Positions 11,926 through 24,445 of a DNA stretch of 64,000 nt are shown here, piece by piece (the first letter of the stretch is position 1; each line of letters starts with the position of its first letter). The stretch comes from Forficula auricularia (Eukaryota; Arthropoda; Insecta; Dermaptera; Forficulidae): NCBI GenBank assembly GCA_024734495.1, contig JALMQS010000075.1, positions 10,970,757 through 11,034,756 on the forward strand, given 5' to 3'. The notes beneath the pieces were generated by a model that did not search any database, was not told where the DNA came from, and worked only from the letters and a program-made list of their open reading frames with translations. Position numbers and translations under genes: made by a program.

Positions 11926-13108
11926 AATTAAGTATATTATCAGGTATTTAGTTAGACAAGGAAATAGAAAATCAAACAATTCTCATCCATTTGCTCAACG
12001 TTTCGCCAATTTTATTATATATCGAAAGAATTTAATTTTCTAGGCCAGAATCTAGAATTTTAGTAGAGAATATTTTCATATTGCTTAACAAATATGTGCA
12101 CATCTGTTTATAGTCTTGCAATTAAATTATAATCATTGAGGTATGTTTTATCTATAGGTATCCTTGGTTGATTGAGTGTGAAAGAGAGAGAAAATGATGT
12201 ACCTAAATTATATATATATATATGTAATCTCTCTTTAAATTGAAAGTTTTTGTGCCGATGGTAGCAGAATTTTTATATAGTATTGAAGGAGACAATAAAA
12301 GAGTATGTCTTCTGCTGGAATTATAAATTTTATTTATAACGAGACTATAGTTTCGAGGGCTTTGCCCTCTTGATCAGTCTATTACTTTTGATTCAAAAGA
12401 ATTAATGTATGAATGGAAAGCTTTCCTTCAATAATCTCTTTTTACTTTATCCAATGCGAAGCATGGGGAAAGTATTGTAATCGGTCTAGCGGCAAGCGCG
12501 ACTTTTATCACGTGACGGTTTTGCCAAAAATTACATGGGGTCTCGCCGAGAGGCCAAAAAGTGCGATTTTTTCATTTAGTTCCTATGGATGGATGTCTGT
12601 TATCGTTTTTTTGGCCCACGATTTTTTCCACACCGTTGCACCGATTGAAATGAAATTGAAAACCTACCATTAGTTTAACAAAATGAAGCGCTGATTAGTT
12701 TTTGGTACATATCGGTCCACAAACATTAGTACTTTATTTCAGTACTTTTTTAGTTTATTCTAAATATCTTGAAAATGACGTAACCAATTTTGATGAAATT
12801 TAATATCCTAATTAAGTAGCTTGGGGACCACAAAAAAGGTTAAATAATGTTTTTATCATTCCCTATTTTTAAATTAATGTCAACATGGACTGCAAATAGA
12901 AAGTGATATCTGATTAATAATAAAGAAATAAACATATTAATATTTCAAATGAATTTGGATAAAGTTTAGCAACGATCCGTTGCAGTTTATTTGCTTTTTT
13001 AGACGCCTAATGAAACCTAAATAAATTTGGCGAAACGTTGAGCAAATAGATGAGAATCGTTTGATTTCTACTTTCCTGTCCAATTATCTGCTAATATACT
13101 TAATTCAT
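11926..13108. repeat. Inverted repeat of about 90 bp flanking family B copy 1
   Basis: About 11929-12013 and 13022-13105 are inverse complements with scattered mismatches; shared text includes 'TTTGCTCAACGTTTCGCCAA'. Between them lies family B copy 1. The right arm carries CTAATGA, A, a short hairpin and GAAACGTT (about 12999-13037), a further degenerate member of the hammerhead-like set. Confidence 0.55.
12446..12990 (+). mobile_element. Family B Helentron-like non-autonomous element, copy 1
   Basis: It starts TTTATCCAATGCGAAGCATG and ends TTTGGATAAAGTTTAG followed by the hairpin GCAACG-ATC-CGTTGC (12969-12983). TTTATCCAA at the start and TTGGATAAA near the end are subterminal inverted repeats. 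The interior has a conserved 'GCCGAGAGGCCAAAAAGTGC' box, a GGATG microsatellite-like stretch, and 'AACCAATTTTGATGAAATTT'. Subterminal inverted repeats, an internal microsatellite and a 3' hairpin match published Helentron-associated elements (DINE-like). The assignment is an inference. Copy 1 lacks the 'TTCAAAGGGTCCTCAGGTAA' block seen in copies 2 and 3. Confidence 0.65.
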
Positions 13109-13437
13109 TTAATTTTAATTTTGTCCGTGAACGATATTAACCGGTAAATGATAAATTATTGTGTCGTTTAACGGTATAAAAGGAACAAATAAACCTAAAA
13201 ACTAGAAAAGTATGATAACTGTAATATGAAATGAAATTTGAAAATTTAAAATGTTTTTCCTTGGCTTTGCAAAATCATTAATAAAATTTGTGCTATCCAT
13301 TGAATCTTTATGCGCTCAATTCATAATACGTAATCTACTTTGGCCGAAAGAATTTCTTTTGTAATAATTCTTTTTTTTAATTTGCTAAATATACACAAAT
13401 TGTCTTTTAAGATGTTTTATTCTGTCATTAATTTTTA

Positions 13438-14045
13438 ATTTATCCAATGCGAAGCATGGGAGAAAGTATTGGAATCGCTCTCGCGGCAAGCGCGACTTCA
13501 AAGGGTCCTCAGGTAAAGACTACGGAACCCATGGACTCAATTAAGGTCACAAATTGAAGTATTCAATGAGATTGAATTTTAGCACGTGACGGTTTTGCCA
13601 AAAATTACCTGGGATCTCGCCGAGAGGCCAAAAAGTGCCATTTTTTTTGGAAGTGCGTGCGGATGGATGGATGGATGGATGTGTGTGTGTGTTATCGTTT
13701 TTTTCGTACACGAATTTTTCCACACCGTTGCACCGAATGAATTGAAATTGAAAACCTACCAGTATTTTAACAAAATGAAGCGCTGATTAGTTTTTGGTAC
13801 ATATCGGTCCACAAACATTAGTACTTTATTTCAGTACTTTTTTAGTTTTTTCTAAATATTTTGAAAATGACTTAACCAATTTTGATGAAATTTAATATCC
13901 TAATACCTTGGGTAGTACCTTGGGAACCACAAAAAAGGTTAAATAAAGTTTTTAGTAAAATTATATTTTAAAGTACTTTACTCTAGAACATATTAATATT
14001 TCAAATGAATTTGGATAAAGTTTAGCAACGATCCGTTGCAGTTTA
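13438..14045 (+). mobile_element. Family B Helentron-like non-autonomous element, copy 2
   Basis: Same termini as copy 1. It includes the 'GGGTCCTCAGGTAAAG' block, four GGAT units followed by a GT run (13662-13692), and the 3' hairpin at 14025-14039. The segment before the 3' end is shorter than in copies 1 and 3. Non-coding: the 66-residue plus-strand frame is shared with the other copies only because the repeat is conserved. Confidence 0.65.
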
Positions 14046-14194
14046 TTTTATTAATGTAATGATTTTATCGAAAATATAGATTTTAGTGACGTTAGAATTA
14101 GGCTTTTAATTCTTTCACAATAAATAAATAATAAACCTTAGGTTAGGCTGAACGTTGTTTAAATTGTATTGAAACCTTAAACTTAATAATATAA

Positions 14195-14530
14195 GTAAAA
14201 CATTCAGTTTCTTCACTGGGGCAGCGAGTCGACTTGACATGGCAAAAGGGTTTAATTTTTTCCTCATCACATATTCAATTAAATCTAATGAAATTTCATA
14301 TCTATGTAATATTTTCTTTTATCTTTTATAACAAATAGTTTTTATTAGAATATTTGCATTTTAAAGGGTAGTTTATTTGAAGTCTAATTTAAAAAAACGG
14401 TAATATCTACTTTGAAATAATTTTTAAAAATATGAAATTAATAAATATTATAAAAAAATCGATTATTAATAATTATAATCAATTTCTAAAGAAATTGATT
14501 GATTAGATTTTAAGAAAATGGTAAAAAGCC
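14195..14530 (+). repeat. Third, direct arm related to the 14.6-15.6 kb foldback
   Basis: It is homologous to the left arm of the following foldback: both carry 'ATATTCAATTAAATCTAATG'-like text, 'GAAATTTCATATCT', 'TTTTATAACAAA' and 'GTAGTTTATTTGAAGTC'. It is more diverged and stands alone, so the region contains two direct arms and one inverted arm. Confidence 0.6.
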
Positions 14531-14590
14531 GAACAAATGACTCGCTGATGGCCAGCGAACCAGCCTCTTGATAATAAATTGTCTTGAGTT

Positions 14591-15641
14591 ATGAATGAAA
14601 ACGATCTTATTTTTTGATTTCATCTATCTGACGGTTCACTGTATGTCTATTATATAAGAAAATAACATTTTGATTAAGGATTTTGAAGTTTAAAAGAAAT
14701 CGTATGAAAAGATTCAATTTCTTCTCTCCGGGAGCTAATCAACTAGAAATGCCAAAAAGTTTTATTTTTTTTCCAATTAGATATTTATTCAAATTTATTG
14801 AAATTTCATATCTGTGTGTTATCTACTTTTCTATTTTATAACAAACTATTTTTATTGGGAAATTTGCATTTTAAAGAGTAGTTTATTTGAAGTCCAATTT
14901 GAAAAAAAAAACTAATAACTATCTTGAAATTTTTTTTGAAAATATGAAATTAATAGATATTATAAAACAAATATTTATTAATAAATTACTTCAATTTTGA
15001 ACGAAATCGATTCAGTACTTTTTGAGAAAATGGTTAAAAACCATATGAACCGTCAAAAAACCATGTTTTTTGAAAGCACGAGACGTCTTTGAAAAAAAGT
15101 TAAAAAGTCATATGAAACGAAATATTGACTTGTGACATGGAAGTGAATTTTAAAATGTTTCTAAAACGGCCTTTCATAGACAGTTTTCGGGGTTTTTGGT
15201 GATCTTCTCAAAAAGTACTGAATCGATTTCGTTCTAAATTGAATTAAATTATTAATTGTTTTATAATATCTAATTAATTTCATATATTTAAAAATTATTT
15301 CAACCGAGTTATTAGCGTTTTTATAAAATTGAACTTCAAACAAACTACCCTTTAAAATACACCTTTCTCAATAATAATTATTTAATATAAAAGATAAATG
15401 ACAATAACACACAGATATGAAATTTCAATAGATTTGAATAAATATCTAACGAGAAAAAAAATAAAATTTTAGTCATTTCTAGTTGATTTGCTCCCGGAGA
15501 GAAAAAATTGAATCTTTTCATAAAATTTCATTTAAACCACAAAATTCTCAATCAAAATGATATTTTCTTATATTTAAACGTTACTATGAACCTCAAGATG
15601 GATTAAATTGATAAAATAAGATCGATATCTTTCACATTTAT
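14591..15641. mobile_element. Foldback element with about 430-bp inverted arms
   Basis: The left arm (about 14591-15030) and right arm (about 15205-15641) are inverse complements over nearly their whole length. Matching landmarks are 'TTCTCTCCGGGAGC' with 'GCTCCCGGAGAGAA', and 'ACGAAATCGATTCAGTACTT' with its complement. The 175-bp loop has no coding capacity. It could extrude a very long hairpin. The superfamily is unknown. The 60-residue minus-strand frame at 15161 lies in the arm and is not a gene. Confidence 0.75.
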
Positions 15642-15699
15642 AATTCTTTTGGTCTTATATCGAGAGGACATTGGGCCATCAGATACACATTATTTGATA

Positions 15700-16345
15700 T
15701 TGATATTGTCCATTCACTCTACAAAATTGGAATAATCTTTTAACTCGTAAACTATTGATTTTAGACATTTGTGGAAATTAATTCTTCTTTAATAATTGTC
15801 ATTATATAAATTTGTGTGCCTCAAAGGGTTAGGCAGTAAGGGTGAAATTTATGTGGAAAGTTAGATAAATCCTGTTCTAGAGGCTGAGATTCTACATATT
15901 CAAAAACTCTAATGAAGAAATATTTTTGTATTTTAATTTACTAAAAGAAAGTTCATTATATATATATATATAATTAGGAGCCTGACTATTTAAGTAGCTA
16001 GTGAGGATTAAAATTTCAAAATTAAATAATTTTTTCTGAAAAAAAGTAAACATTATTTCACAAAACTAAAAGCGGTTTTAGATAAAGGGTGTCCCCACTA
16101 TGGTGAAAATTTTTATTGGAATCCAAATCATCAACCAAATTCGAAATTTTATAAATCAAAAAAATTTCCTGGCCTTGAATTTTTATACTAAAAAAATATT
16201 AACATTTATATAACTCATAAACTATTGATTTTAGACATTTTTCTCATATTAACCTTTAATAAAAGTATTTATATTCATTTGTTTGTCTCAAAGTGTTAAG
16301 TAGTAATGGTGAAATTTAAGTGGAAATTGATATAAATACTCCCTA
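15700..16345 (+). repeat. Direct repeat of about 135 bp, two copies
   Basis: About 15720-15870 and 16200-16350 share 'AAACTATTGATTTTAGACAT', a CTTTAATAA region, 'CTCAAAG(G/T)GTTA' and 'GGTGAAATTTA(T/A)GTGGAAA' in the same order. Both are diverged. The sequence between (near 16085) begins AGGGTGTCCCCACTATGGTG, which resembles a Tc1/mariner end, but no transposase was found. Confidence 0.5.
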
Positions 16346-16349
16346 CAAA

Positions 16350-17390
16350 CCTCAATGTTCCCCTTAGAAAAATCGAAACTCCATTATTACGAGACAACGA
16401 GAAAATAAAAAATAAATTTATTTCGAAATCATCGAGCGATCAGGAGAAAAGAATAAGCGAATTAGATAACAAACAACAAGAATTCCAAGTCCCAGTTTTC
16501 CGCAGTGCGTTCCAGCGACACAAACACATAGGCATTGCGAATGAGAAACAATAACAGGAGACACGCAAACGAGTTGGTAATTTATTCAACCGAGGTTAGA
16601 TTCGCGTCACATACAGTAAGACACGCTCTGATATAGCAAAACATTTTTCTAAAGTAAAAACCAAAATCTAGCGGAAAGGACACAAACATCCAACCTTATA
16701 CACTGTCTAAAACAAATTAAGCTTAATTCACCATAAAAACATAAAAAATCACACATACAAATTTCTAGTTTTGTGAATGAACACTGTAAGTCATATCTGA
16801 AAGTTGAATTGTTCTTTTTTCATCTATACCAGGTTGTCCGAGGACAGGATTTTTTAGCTCATAGTGAGCTTCCAATTTTACATTTCGTAAATATTATACT
16901 TGAAAATAGTAAATTGGGGGTTTAAAGGCGGGGTTTAAAGGCGCATCGACTGCTAAGGTCATTAGCCCCTGGAATTTCCGAATACATTACAGTTTTAATT
17001 ACACAATACACACCCATATATACATATATATAACCCTATACTTTATATTATTATGAGCCTTATTATTACTATTTATTTATTTTTTCCTGACTAGATAATT
17101 AATATAAAATTGTGGTAAAGTGACAATATTCAATTTCTCTTTCTGATCGGAATCTAATTGTTGTTCTAGAATCTAAAACATTCAATCAGAAAGTTTGAAA
17201 GTATAAAATTTATTTCTAATGAAAATAGAGTCGAAAATAGACCAAAATGATGATTATTTTTTCGGAAATCTTGAAATCTAGTTCCAGATTCAAAATTTAA
17301 AATTAGCACTTTAATTTTTCGAAAACTTCACAGTAGATTTTCGGATTTCTTATGTTGTAGAAAAAAAATTATGAGACCAAATTGTTGTGT
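16350..17390. other. No recognisable feature
   Basis: A slightly GC-richer patch at 16395-16620 has no open frame of note. The rest is AT-rich. Confidence 0.35.
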
Positions 17391-17394
17391 GTTT

Positions 17395-18048
17395 TCCAGT
17401 AGAATCTACATATAAATCTCAGTTGTTTTAAGAAATTTTATGACTTTGTATTTGGGTTGGACAGCCCTGGTTTAAATCGAATGGGATTAAAGAAGGAAAT
17501 GAGGAATGATAATTTATTTTTTAAAAGGGTCACGGATATAATAATCCCTGACTATCCATTATATATTGACATGTAAGAACGTGCCAAGATTTAAAAGACG
17601 AGTCCTGACAGGAGAGAAATTATCAACAAATTGTGATTGTTCTAGAAAACCCCAATTCCCTGTCTCCTTGTACAATGGAATTATATTTATAGAAAGTTAA
17701 TTTAGGTTAGTGTCGTAGCATATAAATTACTGAAATAATAAATATTTTAGAAAATGAAAATATGAAAAGAAGAAGAATTTTTAAATATTCGAAACTTCAT
17801 TATTTTTTTTATTTTATATATAATAGTTGAGCATATAATTTTGCTTTTAGTGAATTTTATTCTTGAAAAAATCTTATTATAAAATGTACATTATTCATAC
17901 TAGTATTCCGAAAAAAGGGAATAAATATATCTCTACATAGAAATCTCAATGTTTTAAGGAAGTTTATGATTTTATGTTGAGCCACACTCATTGCAGTGCA
18001 GGGTAGCATGCGGCCCGCAGACCACGGGTTGGACAGCCCTGATCTATT
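17395..18048 (+). repeat. Two direct copies of a hAT-like 3' end
   Basis: GGGTTGGACAGCCCTG occurs at 17455-17470 and again at about 18026-18042. Each is preceded by a related block ('AAATCTCA', 'GTTTTAAG', 'TTTATGA'). The second adds 'GCGGCCCGCAGACCACGG', a phrase typical of hAT 3' termini. The matching CAGGGCTGTCCAACCC 5' ends were not seen, so these are truncated ends. Confidence 0.5.
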
Positions 18049-20090
18049 CTATCTACAAATCAAGAGCTTATGATCGTCCAAAACACCATAACACCAGCGG
18101 GAATGCCCGAAGACATCTTGACAAGCTCTCACCAGGGGCCATATGATTTCTTGCCCAGGGGTCAATAAGCACCTGTTGAAACATAAACTACAGAGTCGGG
18201 TATTAATTATTTGTTCTAAGATATCTAAAACCTGGAGAAACAGTAGTTTCCAATAGTGGTCTAAGTCAAAAAATGAAAAAAAATAGTTTTTTCATATTTT
18301 ATGTCTCATCCATTTAAAAAGTACGATGTCGGTTTTGAAAAATCGCATAAAATTAAACCGTTAAGTGGATTTCTAGTTGTCTCATTAGACAGAATTCAAA
18401 TCTTGTTTATTTTATAAAACCTTAAATATCTCGAAACTAACAATCAATGACTTAGACTTTCATAATTATGGGCACAATTATGTGTTTCTTTATATTACTT
18501 TGTATCTGTATTCCGTGAACTCAAAAACGGAAACTTATAGAAAGAACGTTTTGGTGGTAAAATGTTTGTATTTTCATAAGTTTAAGTTGAAAATGGAAAA
18601 AAATTAAAAATACCTAGGTACATAGATATTTATGTGATGCTTTCGAACGCATACAATTTCTCTCATAATCCGTCCTTAGTCGAAAAAAATCTTAAATCTC
18701 CATATTTGAGGAGAGCATACTCATGCTGGAAAAAATTTCACTTTTTTCTAAAATTATTATTTAGTTTCGATATATATGAAATCATCATCAACCTCATTAT
18801 TGAAATATCGTGGCCTTTTTTCTATTGACCTTTGTAGGAATGGTATTATATACAGATTGGACTACTCACGGTGAAATTAGAAAATAGATTAAAATTTGCT
18901 ATTTTAATTAGGATTTGGCTGCAGAATCTGAACAAAAAAAAACGTTATTGTTTTTTCAACTTACAATACATCGACGATTCTTATTTTGTTCATACGAAAA
19001 TTCCCTCAGAACATTTTCAATAGAATAATTTTCAAAATTAAAAAAAAGTCCGTATTACAATTTTTTAATTTAACTATCGTTTGATATTTAAAATTTTATT
19101 TTTTTGTAAACAGATTCTTCACCCCAATAATCTATTAAGGTTATATTTCAAATGTATTATCACCACTAGTAAAAAACTGATTTATAATCGAAAACCGAAA
19201 CGTGGCGAATAGACTAGAAAATTTTAAGAATTTTGTAATTTCTCCATGGGCGAGGCAATCTAAAAGAATTATCCAGCTCATCAACCTGACCAGTAAAGCT
19301 TTATTAACAAGATATTCAATTTTCACCGTGATAGTGAAAATCCAACCAAATTCACTGAGGCCCAAAATATACAACCAAGCATAATCTCATTTCATATTAA
19401 CTACTATTCTACACAAAGCAGATTTATCAAAGTATCTTTGGCTGATAAATAATCCAGGAAGATACACCGAAACAGACGACCTGCATAAATTAAGTTCAAT
19501 AGAGGGAAACAATTCTATATTACAGAATCTGAAAATATAGCAATCTCACAGAGGACTCACTCAACATACCACAAATACTCTAAATTAACATATTATATTT
19601 TTTTTGAAAATAATATTCAACAAAAATTATATGATTGCTGAAACTTGTGACTTAAATGTAACATTTGAATTGTTGAGGAAATATTCGATTTTTTAGTCAA
19701 TAAATAGCAACGTTTTTTTAAATTGATGTATGTATTTATCAATGGTCATGGTCATAAGTTATGTTATATATTATAAATTTTAATCAGATTGAAATAAAGA
19801 AAGAGGGTATAAATTAGGAGTGTCGCAAAATAAATATATTTTAATCGTTCATATATTATCTCGTCTACCGTAAGACGTAGAGCTTTGGGATTTGAAACTT
19901 GAGCTATCTAGAGCATAGAATGAATACCTCAAGATTTTGGCAAAAATCGAAAAACCGGAAGTTGATGTTTACTTGAAGATTTTTGGTCTTTTTAAAGTTT
20001 TCTTGGGGGAAACCCAAATTAAAGTAATTTGAATGAAGAAAATTGGTATGATGATTTCAAATAATGGAGAAACTAATGTGAAAGTCGTGT
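18049..20090. other. AT-rich spacer; old repeat E at about 18480-18575
   Basis: No gene seen. 'TTTGGTGGTAAAATGTTTGT' near 18550 matches family E. A pair of overlapping 60-77 residue frames at 19141-19384 on opposite strands has no recognisable domain. Confidence 0.35.
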
Positions 20091-20093
20091 GGA

Positions 20094-20130
20094 GCCGATT
20101 CGGAGGATCGTCCCACCTTCTTCAGGGTTT
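20094..20130 (-). ncRNA. Degenerate hammerhead-like motif
   Basis: On the minus strand: AAACC, CTGAAGA, A, GGTGG, loop, CCTCC, GAATCGGCT. The core box and inner helix are preserved, but GAAACGTT has decayed to GAATCGGC and the outer helix no longer closes. It is recognisable mainly through its similarity to the motif at 35570. Confidence 0.35.
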
Positions 20131-20528
20131 AAATGGCAAACCAAGCTACTCTACCTGTTTATTCCATAACTTTTTGCATAGCGATGCCTTGTTATTAATA
20201 TTATTTTTAATTGCATTTTATTTCATAATTTTGCGCGCCTTGATGATGGCAGGTGTGGGTAAAAAAAATTAAATTTTATTTAATTCTGGCTGCAAATAAA
20301 ATTCGACTTTTTTATCTGAATTTAAAGACTAAAATAATATTAATATATTGCTTTTTACTAAAGAATAGTGTAGGAAAGCTGTCCGCCTGAATCTATGCAA
20401 CCGAAAAACGCTTCTGGTTCGTAATAGCCTACCCTACAGGCGTCCTTGTTAAATGAATATTTTTCTTAATGTTGAAAATTTGACGGCCATCACCCATGAG
20501 CCCATATCCTATTTTTCTAATTAGCAAT

Positions 20529-21570
20529 GGCGGCGCTAGGGGTGGGCGCCGTTGGGCCAACCTGAATTGTTCTCGGCCTACCTTCTATATTGAGCATTTA
20601 AGCAAAAAATATTGAAAAACCCAGTTGATAAAAAAAAAAAGGTAAACCATCTCTTTCAATATTATAGTCTTTATTAAATAAAAATATAATAATTATACAT
20701 TTTATACCTATTAAACCATTAAAATAAATTATACAAAAATCTCCCCTTTCGGGGCAAGAAAATTTTTAAAAATTTTGAATTTTAAAGCATCAATTTAGTG
20801 CACAAAATTTATTTTTTTCATAAGCTATACTGGCTATTATAGCGATACTCACACTGGGACTCGAAAAGAATTTTATGCGCTCGCGCTATGTCAATTAAAT
20901 TTTTAATATGAAATTTGTTGTGGGTTTTCTTTATTATTATAATGAAAAGGAGACTCATGTATACATAGTATATGAAACAAATTTGAAATAACCCAAATAA
21001 TTCCATAGAGAACCCGGAACCCGGATCAAAATGACGTTGTTACCAACTACACACACCCTATTTAATGAAATTGATGCGATAAGGTGGATCCTTCTAGTGT
21101 TCGATTCCTGATTCGTGAAAATAAGAAGATTATTAAATTGAAAAGATCTACTCTATATATATTTTAATTAGTCTCTCTCATTACATTTGTATAATAAAAT
21201 AATGAAAAATTGGATAAAAAATGCATTTGAGAATTTAATGAAGAATAATTTATTGAAATATTTCGGGGAATATTTACCAGCTAGTTAATCTTATCGACTA
21301 ACGGGTTTCTTTCAATTCATATTTCTCGCTTTAGTTAGTGTCGGGAAACACACAAAGCAACATCGACGACCCCGTACATTCAATTAAAGGTAAACAACCC
21401 TTAGTACTATCCAATATATTCCTTGTAATATTATTTTATGAATATATATAATATAATAGATATAACAATTACTTCTGGAAATCAGGAATTCATTTCAAAA
21501 ATTGAATTAAAAACAAAACGAAACAGGTGGAGGTGGGCAAAGTTAATGACTTGCCCTGTCCGCCACTGAT
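20529..21570. mobile_element. Possible hAT-like non-autonomous element
   Basis: The left text CAATGGCGGCGCTAGG and the right text CCTGTCCGCCACTG are imperfect inverted repeats (compare CAGTGGCGG-type hAT ends). The interior is AT-rich with no transposase frame. No 8-bp target-site duplication is obvious, so the call is tentative. Confidence 0.35.
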
Positions 21571-22202
21571 ATAACAAACAAATTTTCCAAGAATTTTAAT
21601 TTACCTCCTATTTTTGATGATTTGATTGTGACGAAAAATAAATTTAAAAAATTTAATAAGAATTACAATTAAGAATAGAAGAGATTATGTATTTACACAC
21701 GATTATCAAAAGCTCTCAATTGATCGAATACCTGTCATAAAAACTACACATGTTGAATCTATTCTACTCTTTAGCATTTGTAGTTGGATGGTTAAGTTGA
21801 ATTACTTATTTGAAAATTGAAATACTAGTAATATATTATTATATGTGTATGATTGTATTTTCTTCTTTCATTTTTATCTTTTCTTTTGGACTAAGACATT
21901 GTCCCGGAAGCGTTTCGTTCTCAATCTATTAAAGTTTTTTTATCTAGCTTTTTAACTGAGTCTAGGTAGTTGTGTGTGCGATCGAGTTAATATCAAAAAA
22001 GAAGAAATCAATAATAGAAGTGAAGAAAGTTTGTAGCTGGCCATTTGTGGTATAGGGTTGGGACGGAGTAGGATTTTAACAGGAAACCACTTAAGAGCGA
22101 AGATAAATCCTCCCTGTATTGAATAGGGCAAACACTTCCATTATCCCTCGCTTATTGTTCTAGATCAGATTTACTTATTGCTTTTTCTTTTTTTCTTTAT
22201 AG

Positions 22203-22254
22203 AGGCTGAACCTGTGGATGCTGAATCAGAGCCGAAACAGAAAACATTTTCAAG
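22203..22254 (+). CDS. Isolated internal coding exon (gene unknown)
   Basis: A 52-nt segment lies between a strong 3' splice site (TTTTTCTTTTTTTCTTTATAG) reduced here to its last bases TTTCTTTATAG, and a good 5' splice site (CAAG followed by GTAATT). Its composition is unlike the flanking AT-rich introns. In the open phase, after two leading bases, it reads AEPVDAESEPKQKTFS and ends with two bases of a split codon. The peptide is acidic then basic and looks like a disordered linker. I recognise no family. No partner exon in compatible phase is certain, so the gene must have very long introns. This is the best evidence for a host gene on the + strand. Confidence 0.5.
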
Positions 22255-22683
22255 GTAATTATTTTTTCTTTTAATTCATTCATTTGCAATTTTTATATAC
22301 CAGATTCATTTGTAATTTTTCCTGGATAATTAAAGATCATAATTACATCCACCTCGAGCCTTTCTATCAATATTGTCAGACAAAAGTATTATTATCATAA
22401 CAAATAGTTATTTTTACTACGAGAGAAAATTAAAAAAATATCTTTTCCTTTTCTGCTTAATTTTCAACAATTCATTTCTAATTTCAGATCTATCTAATTA
22501 TAAATACCATAATTATAATAATTAAATGAATATATAGGTTCGAATCCTGTCGGGAGCTCATTCATTTTATCATTTTCAAAAAAAATAATAAATGAAAGGC
22601 AGCCCAGGGGTAGTGAGGAAAGAAAAAACTAACACATATCAAACAAGGTGTAATTTATTGGAATCCTTCCTTCTTTCCTTTCA

Positions 22684-22724
22684 AACCGATGTTTCCGAGG
22701 ATTTTTCCTTCCTTCTTCAGGGTT
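22684..22724 (-). ncRNA. Hammerhead-ribozyme-like motif
   Basis: On the minus strand: AACC, CTGAAGA, A, an inner hairpin beginning GGAAGG and closing with TCCTC, then GGAAACATC and GGTT. AACC/GGTT closes the outer helix in the position of helix I, and C is the H17 residue. ACAT replaces the ACGT seen in better copies. A tRNA-like TTCGAATCCTG string lies upstream at 22541. Confidence 0.45.
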
Positions 22725-23168
22725 CCTGGGCTGCCTTCCATTACATTCAATTAAAATTTTTACCAGTCTTTCTCTCTCCAGAGAAAATTTCGTTGCAAAA
22801 AAATAATAAATGATTTCTCGATAAGTAGAATCAAATATCAGAAATCATTGAATAAAATTATTTAACTTTCGCTGAGCACTTGATTTAAATGTAGAAAGGT
22901 ACATAAAACTTTAATATAAAATCAATGATTTAATCTTGGAATCGGTTGACAAAATTAAGAATTGGGTGTGATTTTTAAACTGTATATTAATGATATTTGT
23001 GTAACAAACATTCAAAGTCTGGAATTATTATAGTATGTGAGCTTAGTTAGACCTATTTTCGAGTATTGTAGCTGCATGTAGTTACCTTGTTGTAGTGAAT
23101 ATATCATATTAAGCAAATGGAAAAAGAAAGATTTCAATTTGCCGATAGTAATAGATTCAAATTTTCTT

Positions 23169-23426
23169 AGAAAATCATAAGATGGTGTCATCTATTAAAT
23201 CCGATGGAATGGAATATTTTTAATTATATGTCAGAGGAGTTGTTTTTCACCCCCTCTGGAATCGAACCCGAGTGCCAATAACAGCAAACCGGACTATCTG
23301 GCTCACCTGCGGGATGCGAACCTCTCTGACATGTATGTAAACGTGTTAAAACAACCCCTCTGACATATAATTAAAAATATTCCATTCCATCGGATTTAAT
23401 AGATGACACCATCTTATGATTTTCTA
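23169..23426. mobile_element. tRNA-cored foldback repeat, copy 1
   Basis: The arms 23169-23240 and 23353-23426 are near-perfect inverse complements ('AAAATCATAAGATGGTGTCA', then 'CCGATGGAATGGAATATTTT', then TATGTCAGAG). Between them, on the minus strand, lies a tRNA-like core with an A-box-like TGAGCCAGATAGTCCGG and a B box GGGTTCGATTCC. A poly(A) run of about 24 follows at 23427. A second copy at 59977-60165 has the core in the opposite orientation. Confidence 0.75.
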
Positions 23427-24401
23427 AAAAAAAAAAAAAAAAAAAAAAACAAATGGAAAAAGTTCAAACTAGATTTTTGAGATTTGTGATCTATTATAAA
23501 AATCTCATATTAAATATTTATTATTATGAGATTAGAATAGCGTTAGAGCTTCAACTTTGGAGAATGGAAAACAGTTTGAGTTTGTATTTTTATATAACAT
23601 ATTGAATATTACAATTAATTGCTCAGAGCTGCTTAAAATTATTCCAAAAAATTATTGTAATGTACTTAAGCCTTTTCACTTTCAGATATTCCTTAGAATT
23701 TTTAAATTAGGTTTATGTTCCAAAGTAATACTGAAATACTCAGACTTATTAATAATTTTAAATATGAACTTTTGTTACCACAATATAAGTTCAATTAAAA
23801 GCCATTTTAGAAGCTTATTTTCTACTATTTATTATATATTAATGGAAATCATAATTCAACGCCTATTTTTTTTAAAATAAATAAATAAATATAATATAAC
23901 AAGTCCGACTAAATATAGAGCGTTAATCCAGAGTCGTGAGTTATACGAAGTGTAATTTCGCCATATTAAATTCTAGTCAATATGCCGGCCGATAAACACA
24001 CATTAGAGAATTTAAATTTAATCCTATGTAATAAATTTCATAATATATAGGTATATACTTTTATATCAAAGGATTTGTCTAAACAATTTTTCTGGTTAAA
24101 TTATATTTCTCTATTGATCTATATAAATACTCGGAAAATTATTTAGAGATTATAAAAACAGCCCCATGTTTGCGTGACAAATATATATATTTTTTTTTAT
24201 TTGTCAATACATTCAACTGAATCAACAAAAGACCTCTACATTATTAGATAATATTATTAAATAGAAACTGTCAATTTAAAAAACATTAAAAACTTATTGA
24301 ACAGTTGATACAATTTTGATGGCTGTATATGTATATAATTAAATAATGGAGAGGAATTCAGCCAATGGGTAGCCTCTGTTGAATAAAAAACTACCAATTA
24401 T

Positions 24402-24445
24402 GGAAAACGTTTCGGCTTTAATTAAATAATGCCATCATCAGTTCC
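24402..24445 (-). ncRNA. Hammerhead-like motif downstream of Penelope-like remnant
   Basis: On the minus strand: GGAA, CTGATGA, T, GGC, loop, GCC, GAAACGTT, TTCC. GGAA/TTCC forms the outer helix directly against the core and the H17 residue. The canonical CUGAUGA and GAAA boxes are intact, and ACGT is the palindromic helix III expected of dimer-type hammerheads. It lies about 460 bp downstream of the GIY-YIG reading frame on the same strand, as expected for the terminal repeat of a Penelope-like element. Confidence 0.6.

Noticed and set aside
12413..12673. Plus frame repeated at 13586 and 33368 (shared GLAERPKSAIF-like peptide)
   Set aside because: Part of the non-coding family B repeat. The GGATG microsatellite runs through it and the frames start in unrelated flanking sequence.
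15161..15343. 60-residue minus frame
   Set aside because: Lies inside the right arm of the foldback element; the equivalent text in the other arm is not open.
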